This document shows positions 40,357 to 45,433 of a stretch of 45,433 nt of DNA, piece by piece; the first letter of the stretch is position 1, and every line of letters begins with the position of its first letter. Made by a program: the position numbers and the translations under genes. Source of the DNA: Bacteroidales bacterium (GTDB lineage Bacteria > Bacteroidota > Bacteroidia > Bacteroidales > F082); contig JAFWRA010000010.1 of the NCBI GenBank assembly GCA_017508895.1, positions 1 through 45,433 on the forward strand, in the 5' to 3' direction. A model generated the notes under the pieces. The model was not told the origin of the DNA, did not search any database, and saw only the letters and a list, made by a program, of their open reading frames with translations.

Positions 40357-43300
40357 ATGGCATCTAAAAAGAAATACGCGATTCTACTATTGTTGTTCTT
40401 GGCCATAACCCCAATGGCTCTTGCCCAGTTCTACAACGGCATGAACATGCCTTTCGGAAAGAACCGCGTGCAGTGGGGCGACTTCCATTGGTCGTACTAC
40501 ATGAACGACAACTTCGACGTGTATTTCTACCAAGGCGGCAACGACCTCGCCCAATATGCACAAGCTTACGCCAAAGACCAGATTCCACAACTTGAAAACC
40601 GCCTCAGCAGCCGCTTCGGAAAGAAAATCCAGTTCATCGTATTCAACAGCATGGGCGACTTCAAGCAGAGCAACATCGACCTTGAGGAAGAGGAAATCGG
40701 AAACACGGGAGGCATCACCAAAATCATCGGCACCAAAGTCATCCTTTACTTCGACGGTGACTACACCCATTTTGAGGCGCAAATCCGTGAAGGCATCGCC
40801 CGGCTATTATTCAGCCAGGTGATGAACGGTATCTCAGTTGGCTCACAAATCCGCAATTCCTACCGCTACGACATCCCACAATGGTTCCAAGATGGTTTGG
40901 TAGCTTTCATTGCCGGCAACTGGGACTGCTATAAAGAAAACCAACTGCAACGCGGCATCGTATCAGGCAACTATAAAAAAATCAACCATTTGCGCGATGA
41001 TGACGCGTTGATTGCAGGCTATTCGTTTTGGAACTTCATCGATGAGCAATACGGCAGCAAGTCGTTCAACGACATTTTGACATTGGCTGAAAACGCGCAA
41101 AACGTCAGGAAGGCGCTGCTTTACGTCACTGGCAAGGAATACAAAGCGCTGATAGAGGAATGGTACGACTTCTATAAAACACGCTTCGAAACCCTTTTAG
41201 TCAACCTGCCCACTGACGTGATGAAACTGAAATACAAGAAATACCGCACTTTCACCCAGCCTTCCATTAGCCCCAACGGAAAGTATATCGCCTACGTCAG
41301 TAACGACGAGGGCAAAATCAGGCTGTGGCTCGAAGACATGCAAAGTGGCAATAGGCAGCAGCTCTTCGAGGCCGGTTACCACTCCGACGAGCACATCGAC
41401 ACCTCTTTCCCACTTCTTGCTTGGCATCCCAACAGCGAAATACTCTCGTTCATCCTTGAAGAGAAAGGCAAAATCCAACTGTTCAACCTTGATGTCAACA
41501 CAGGCAAGAAAGCCAGCACTTATCTATTTGATTTCCAAAAGGTAAGTTCATTTTGCTATGCCCACAAGAGCCGAAAAATCGTGTTGGCAGCCACCCGCAT
41601 GGGCAAGCCCGACATCTATGTCTACAACCTGTTTTCCAACACCTTGGAACAAATCACCAACGACTGGCACACCGACCTGACCCCAGTCTTCACCTTCGAC
41701 GACCGTCAGATCGTGTTCAGTTCGAACCGTCAAAATGACACACTGAAGACTGACGAACAAATCGTTTTCCAAAACAAACAGTTTAACCTTTACGCCTACA
41801 ATTATCAAAACAAAGGCGCTGTGTTGCAAAACCTGACCCAACAGCGTTTTTCCAACAACATCCTACCCGAGCCGCTGAAAGACGGGAGCCTGCTCTACCT
41901 AAGCGACACGAGCGGACTTTATAACCTCTACCAAATCCGTTTCGACAGTGCCATCAGCCATATTGACACGATTGTGCACTACCGCTACTTCGGCAAGAAA
42001 GAGCAACTTACAGACTATTCCACCAACATCATCGACTACAGTTACCAACCCCGCGACCACAAAGCTGCCCTGCTGATGGCAGACAAAAACGGAGAGAAGT
42101 TCTTCATGTCGCCCATCCTGCGCGGACACGAACAGAACATCAGTCAAATGAGTCCATACGCACAGAAACGACTTCTCAACGAATGGATCCAAAAAGAGAA
42201 AGACACCATTGTGGAGCCCATTTCAAAACACCGTTTCTCTGCAAGTTACCGATATTCACGTCATAAGAGACAAATCAACGGGTTGATTGGAGGTGATTCC
42301 ATTCAGCAAGTCGCCCAAGACAACCCTCCCGCGCCTCGACCTCGTCCCAAAGACACCTTCCAACGGCCCAACAACTACTATGTTGAGCTCTTTGCCGACC
42401 AGCTGATGAGCCAGATTGACTTCACTAGCATGAACTATAGCTACCAGCCGTTCAGTGGCGGCGCTTCGCCCATCTACCTCAATTCGGGCTTCAACGTCTT
42501 CCTAGGCACCAAGATGAAAGACTTGATGGAAGACTACAAAATCGAACTCGGCGTAAAGCTCAACACCACCCTCATCAACAACGAGTACATGCTACGCTTC
42601 AGCGACTACAGCAAACGCTTGGACAAGAGCATCACCCTGCACCGCTATGTCACCGACAACTACTCCAAATTCTATTACCGCACCTTCACGAACGAAGCTT
42701 TCTACACTTTGAGCTATCCTTTCAGTGAGATTCTAAGCCTCAGAGGCACTGCCATCTATCGACTCGACCATCAAGTGAACCTGGCCATCGACGACTACAG
42801 TCTTGCCGACAAAGATGTTTATGACAACTGGGGTGGAATAAGAGCCGAACTCGTTTACGACAACTCCAAGAAACTTGGAACTAACCTGCTCGTAGGCTCA
42901 AGAGGAAAAATCTTCGCCGAGTATTACCAGCGTATCGCAAGAAACACCAACAACATGGTGGTGGTCGGCTTCGACTATCGACATTACACACGAATCAGCC
43001 GCAATTTCATTTGGGCCAACCGCGTTGCGGGAAGCAGTTCGTTTGGACAGCAGAAACTCATTTATTACATGGGCGGCGTCGACAATTGGATTCTGGCTTC
43101 CTTTGACAATGGCACTTCCATTGACTACACACAGAACTACGCTTATCAAACCCTTGCCACCAACATGCGTGGTTTCCGACAGAACATCCGCAACGGCAAT
43201 AACTTCGTAGTATTAAATAGCGAATTACGTTTCCCTGTGTTCAGCTATTTCATGGACCGACCCATCAACATGAAATTCATCAAGGATTTTCAGATCGTGG

Positions 43301-43560
43301 CTTTCGGCGACCTCGGCACCGCTTGGACAGGTTGGAATCCCTACGACCCAAGCAACTCGCTCTACAACACCCAAATCAGTGATGGCAACCTTGATATTAC
43401 GGTCACAGAGCTGAAAGAGCCTTTGGTGGGAGGCATTGGTTTTGGTCTGCGCACAACGATTTTAGGCTATTTCATCCGAGGTGATGTGGCTTGGGGCATA
43501 CAAGACGGACAAATCGCGAAGAAACCGCGATATTATGTGTCGTTTAACCTTGATTTTTAG
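40357..43560 (+). CDS. Predicted pseudo-peptidase/TolB-propeller/outer-membrane barrel protein
   Basis: 1067 residues. Signal peptide MASKKKYAILLLLFLAITPM to about residue 23. Residues 30-275 look like a peptidase-MA (gluzincin) domain, but the HExxH site is REGIA (144-148) and the later Glu motif is PQWFQDG, so it is probably inactive. Residues 285-620 have TolB/PD40-like propeller blades (SISPNGKYIAYVSNDEGKIR, FDDRQIVFSSNRQ). From about 670 the chain is barrel-like, with VLNSELRFPVFSYFMDRP and FGDLGTAWTG as in Omp85/BamA-type C-terminal barrels, ending YYVSFNLDF. It would be an outer-membrane protein with a large soluble part. Domain calls are by eye; the role is unknown. Confidence 0.82.
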   Translation: MASKKKYAILLLLFLAITPMALAQFYNGMNMPFGKNRVQWGDFHWSYYMNDNFDVYFYQGGNDLAQYAQAYAKDQIPQLENRLSSRFGKKIQFIVFNSMGDFKQSNIDLEEEEIGNTGGITKIIGTKVILYFDGDYTHFEAQIREGIARLLFSQVMNGISVGSQIRNSYRYDIPQWFQDGLVAFIAGNWDCYKENQLQRGIVSGNYKKINHLRDDDALIAGYSFWNFIDEQYGSKSFNDILTLAENAQNVRKALLYVTGKEYKALIEEWYDFYKTRFETLLVNLPTDVMKLKYKKYRTFTQPSISPNGKYIAYVSNDEGKIRLWLEDMQSGNRQQLFEAGYHSDEHIDTSFPLLAWHPNSEILSFILEEKGKIQLFNLDVNTGKKASTYLFDFQKVSSFCYAHKSRKIVLAATRMGKPDIYVYNLFSNTLEQITNDWHTDLTPVFTFDDRQIVFSSNRQNDTLKTDEQIVFQNKQFNLYAYNYQNKGAVLQNLTQQRFSNNILPEPLKDGSLLYLSDTSGLYNLYQIRFDSAISHIDTIVHYRYFGKKEQLTDYSTNIIDYSYQPRDHKAALLMADKNGEKFFMSPILRGHEQNISQMSPYAQKRLLNEWIQKEKDTIVEPISKHRFSASYRYSRHKRQINGLIGGDSIQQVAQDNPPAPRPRPKDTFQRPNNYYVELFADQLMSQIDFTSMNYSYQPFSGGASPIYLNSGFNVFLGTKMKDLMEDYKIELGVKLNTTLINNEYMLRFSDYSKRLDKSITLHRYVTDNYSKFYYRTFTNEAFYTLSYPFSEILSLRGTAIYRLDHQVNLAIDDYSLADKDVYDNWGGIRAELVYDNSKKLGTNLLVGSRGKIFAEYYQRIARNTNNMVVVGFDYRHYTRISRNFIWANRVAGSSSFGQQKLIYYMGGVDNWILASFDNGTSIDYTQNYAYQTLATNMRGFRQNIRNGNNFVVLNSELRFPVFSYFMDRPINMKFIKDFQIVAFGDLGTAWTGWNPYDPSNSLYNTQISDGNLDITVTELKEPLVGGIGFGLRTTILGYFIRGDVAWGIQDGQIAKKPRYYVSFNLDF

Positions 43561-43578
43561 TCCAAAAGAGACTCGCCA

Positions 43579-44664
43579 TTATTTCACCCTAATGGTTTGT
43601 CCCACTTTCAACACCTTGTTTGCACGGATTCCGTTGAGTTTACAAATCTTACTGACCGTAGTCCCGTGCTTTTTCGCTATCTTGCCCAAATTGTCACCTT
43701 TTCTCACCTTATAATATACCTTTTTGGAACTGCTTGCTGTGTCTTTTGGCGTTTTCTTTGATGCAGCCAAAGACTGTTGGTCGGTCTGACCATAATGCGA
43801 ATTGATGCTGAAATAGTGCTTTTTCAAAAGAAACTCTTCGGAACGGAGTGTCCCGCGTTCAAAGTCAAAAATACGTTCGGGGTCGAAGCTTTGTCCCATA
43901 TAACGGGTCTCGAAATGGAGATGGGGACCAGTGGAGCGCCCCGTCGAGCCGCCATAGCCAATCAACTCACCCGCTTTGACGATATCTCCACTCTTAACGA
44001 GACGCTTTGACAGGTGTCCATAATAGGTCTCCAACCCATTCACATGCCTTATGACGATAACATTGCCATAACCTCCTGACATACGGGTCGGCATATCCAC
44101 ACGTACCACACCGTCGAATGCGGCATACACCGCATCGCCCGTGTCCAAACCAATGTCAACACCCCTGTGGGGACGACGCCATCTGAATTTGAACTGCGAA
44201 GTCACCGGGCCTGGATGCGGGATGCAATACCCATGCAAGGAATCAACGAGGGTGATAGTCACAGTATCAGGAAGATCCTTCAAGGCGATGTCTTTATAGC
44301 TATGGATGGATTCAGTATCCCAGTGGTCGTCGCTCAGCGAATCGGGAATAACAGGCTTTTCCAGATTATAGTACAACCATGTATTGTTGTCAAAAAGAAT
44401 CACCTTGCGAAACTTGTCAAAGGTGTAAAGGGTATCGATAGGTATCGGAATGCTTTCTGAAAATTCCTCCTCTTCCTCCTCGTCTTCTTCCTCCTCGTCA
44501 TCAACATTGATAACGGAGTCGTTTTCTGAAGGTGTGACATAAATATATATGGTGTCGTATACGACAAAATGATTCCTCAAACGTTTAAAGAAACCACCGT
44601 TGTCCTGTGAAAAAGCGGCAGACGACAATAACAAACAAATAACGATAGCGGCTATTTTCTTCAT
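43579..44664 (-). CDS. M23 (LytM) endopeptidase with LysM domain
   Basis: 361 residues from ATG at 44662-44664. Signal peptide MKKIAAIVICLLLSSAAFS. A striking acidic run (DDEEEEDEEEEEEF, about 55-68) follows. The M23 domain (about 155-275) has all zinc residues: His and Asp in RRPHRGVDIG, His in TYYGHLSKRL, and the His pair in GPHLHFE. The C-terminus is one LysM motif (YYKVRKGDNLGKIAKKHGTT, then LNGIRANKVLKVGQTIRV) for peptidoglycan binding. It should cut peptide cross-links or act as an amidase activator in the periplasm; the complete site argues for real activity. The propeller-barrel gene converges from the left; the -7 box is 33 bp upstream. Confidence 0.93.
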   Translation of the reverse strand: MKKIAAIVICLLLSSAAFSQDNGGFFKRLRNHFVVYDTIYIYVTPSENDSVINVDDEEEEDEEEEEEFSESIPIPIDTLYTFDKFRKVILFDNNTWLYYNLEKPVIPDSLSDDHWDTESIHSYKDIALKDLPDTVTITLVDSLHGYCIPHPGPVTSQFKFRWRRPHRGVDIGLDTGDAVYAAFDGVVRVDMPTRMSGGYGNVIVIRHVNGLETYYGHLSKRLVKSGDIVKAGELIGYGGSTGRSTGPHLHFETRYMGQSFDPERIFDFERGTLRSEEFLLKKHYFSINSHYGQTDQQSLAASKKTPKDTASSSKKVYYKVRKGDNLGKIAKKHGTTVSKICKLNGIRANKVLKVGQTIRVK

Positions 44665-44696
44665 TGTAAATGGGCGTAGTTTTTGAAAAATAAGGT

Positions 44697-44705
44697 GCAA
44701 AGGTA
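44697..44705 (-). promoter_or_regulatory. -7 promoter box for the M23 gene
   Basis: TACCTTTGC on the minus strand, 33 bp before the ATG at 44664. Confidence 0.7.
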
Positions 44706-44788
44706 AGTAAAATCCCTGACTAGGCAAGGACAATCAGGTTGAAAACGGAACAAAAATCAAAATATTGTCATTTTGTCAGTTTTTTCTT

Positions 44789-44804
44789 TTGGCACAAAGA
44801 TTGA
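44789..44804 (+). promoter_or_regulatory. Possible sigma-54-type promoter of dnaK
   Basis: TTGGCACAAAGATTGA: a perfect -24 element (TTGGCAC), and TTGA ten bases after the GG, where TTGC is expected. It is 83 bp before the dnaK ATG. No TAnnTTTG box is evident in this 223-bp gap on the plus strand. Confidence 0.4.
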
Positions 44805-44815
44805 CAAAGGGAGGC

Positions 44816-44837
44816 CGTTGCAAATTGAACTGCAACG
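44816..44837 (+). promoter_or_regulatory. Inverted repeat in dnaK leader
   Basis: CGTTGCA (44816-44822) and TGCAACG (44831-44837) are a perfect seven-base inverted repeat around AATTGAAC, between the possible promoter and the dnaK ATG. It is not the CIRCE element. It may be a regulator site or a leader hairpin. Confidence 0.45.
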
Positions 44838-44875
44838 AAAAAAAAGACAACAAACAAAATAACAAATAAAAATAG

Positions 44876-45433
<558 letters not shown>

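Overview
The window is a stretch of chromosome from a member of the Bacteroidota, most likely an anaerobic gut- or rumen-type Bacteroidales. Four things support this. Most transcription units start just downstream of the Bacteroidota -7 box (TAnnTTTG). Three secreted proteins end in type IX secretion (T9SS) sorting tails with the YPNP motif. There is a CarboxypepD-like plus TonB-dependent receptor and several small outer-membrane barrels. The ribonucleotide reductase is the B12-dependent class II enzyme, which works with or without oxygen. Coding density is high, no gap exceeds 300 bp, and I see no rRNA, tRNA, CRISPR array, phage or transposase gene.

Layout. 1-4.8 kb (minus): a secreted protein of unknown function, a T9SS cargo protein, and the Fe-S proteins Nfu and Mrp. 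4.8-7.3 kb: a C10 cysteine protease exported by T9SS. 7.4-10.1 kb (minus): an overlapping four-gene operon (AbrB-like regulator, membrane acyltransferase, AlkD-type glycosylase, alpha/beta hydrolase). 10.25-13.7 kb (plus): a gingipain-like C25 protease with five beta-repeat domains and a T9SS tail. 13.8-17.2 kb: EamA transporter, nitroreductase-fold lipoprotein, BASS transporter and YpfJ-type zinc protein. 17.4-20.3 kb (plus): a 64-aa beta-grasp-like protein, a 5'-nucleotidase lipoprotein and a Ser/Gly/Asn-rich envelope protein. 20.4-25.1 kb (minus): class II RNR, then an exosortase-like enzyme overlapping a ROK kinase. 25.1-29.1 kb (plus): MscS, L28 and a TonB receptor. 29.1-32 kb (minus): two aminopeptidases P. 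32-36.8 kb: three outer-membrane barrels, NAD synthetase and uracil phosphoribosyltransferase. 36.9-40.2 kb (minus): ornithine aminotransferase, an AT-rich TPR membrane protein and an MBL hydrolase. 40.4-45.4 kb: a large predicted propeller/outer-membrane barrel protein, an M23/LysM protein and the start of dnaK.

Taken together the genes describe a protein- and peptide-using envelope lifestyle: T9SS-secreted proteases, aminopeptidases P, ornithine aminotransferase, barrels and a TonB receptor, alongside housekeeping genes (Fe-S assembly, NAD, pyrimidine salvage, ribosome, chaperone).

No complete new defence or mobile system is visible. The least explained signals are these: (i) palindromic intergenic elements in which a conserved core sits inside arms of different sequence; (ii) an NAD synthetase whose glutaminase-domain catalytic Cys position is Gly; (iii) the small beta-grasp-like protein tied to a nucleotidase; (iv) an exosortase-like protein without a visible substrate; (v) a predicted fusion of a dead metallopeptidase, a propeller and an outer-membrane barrel; (vi) two sigma-54-like sites. 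All functional calls come from reading the sequence; no database search was run.
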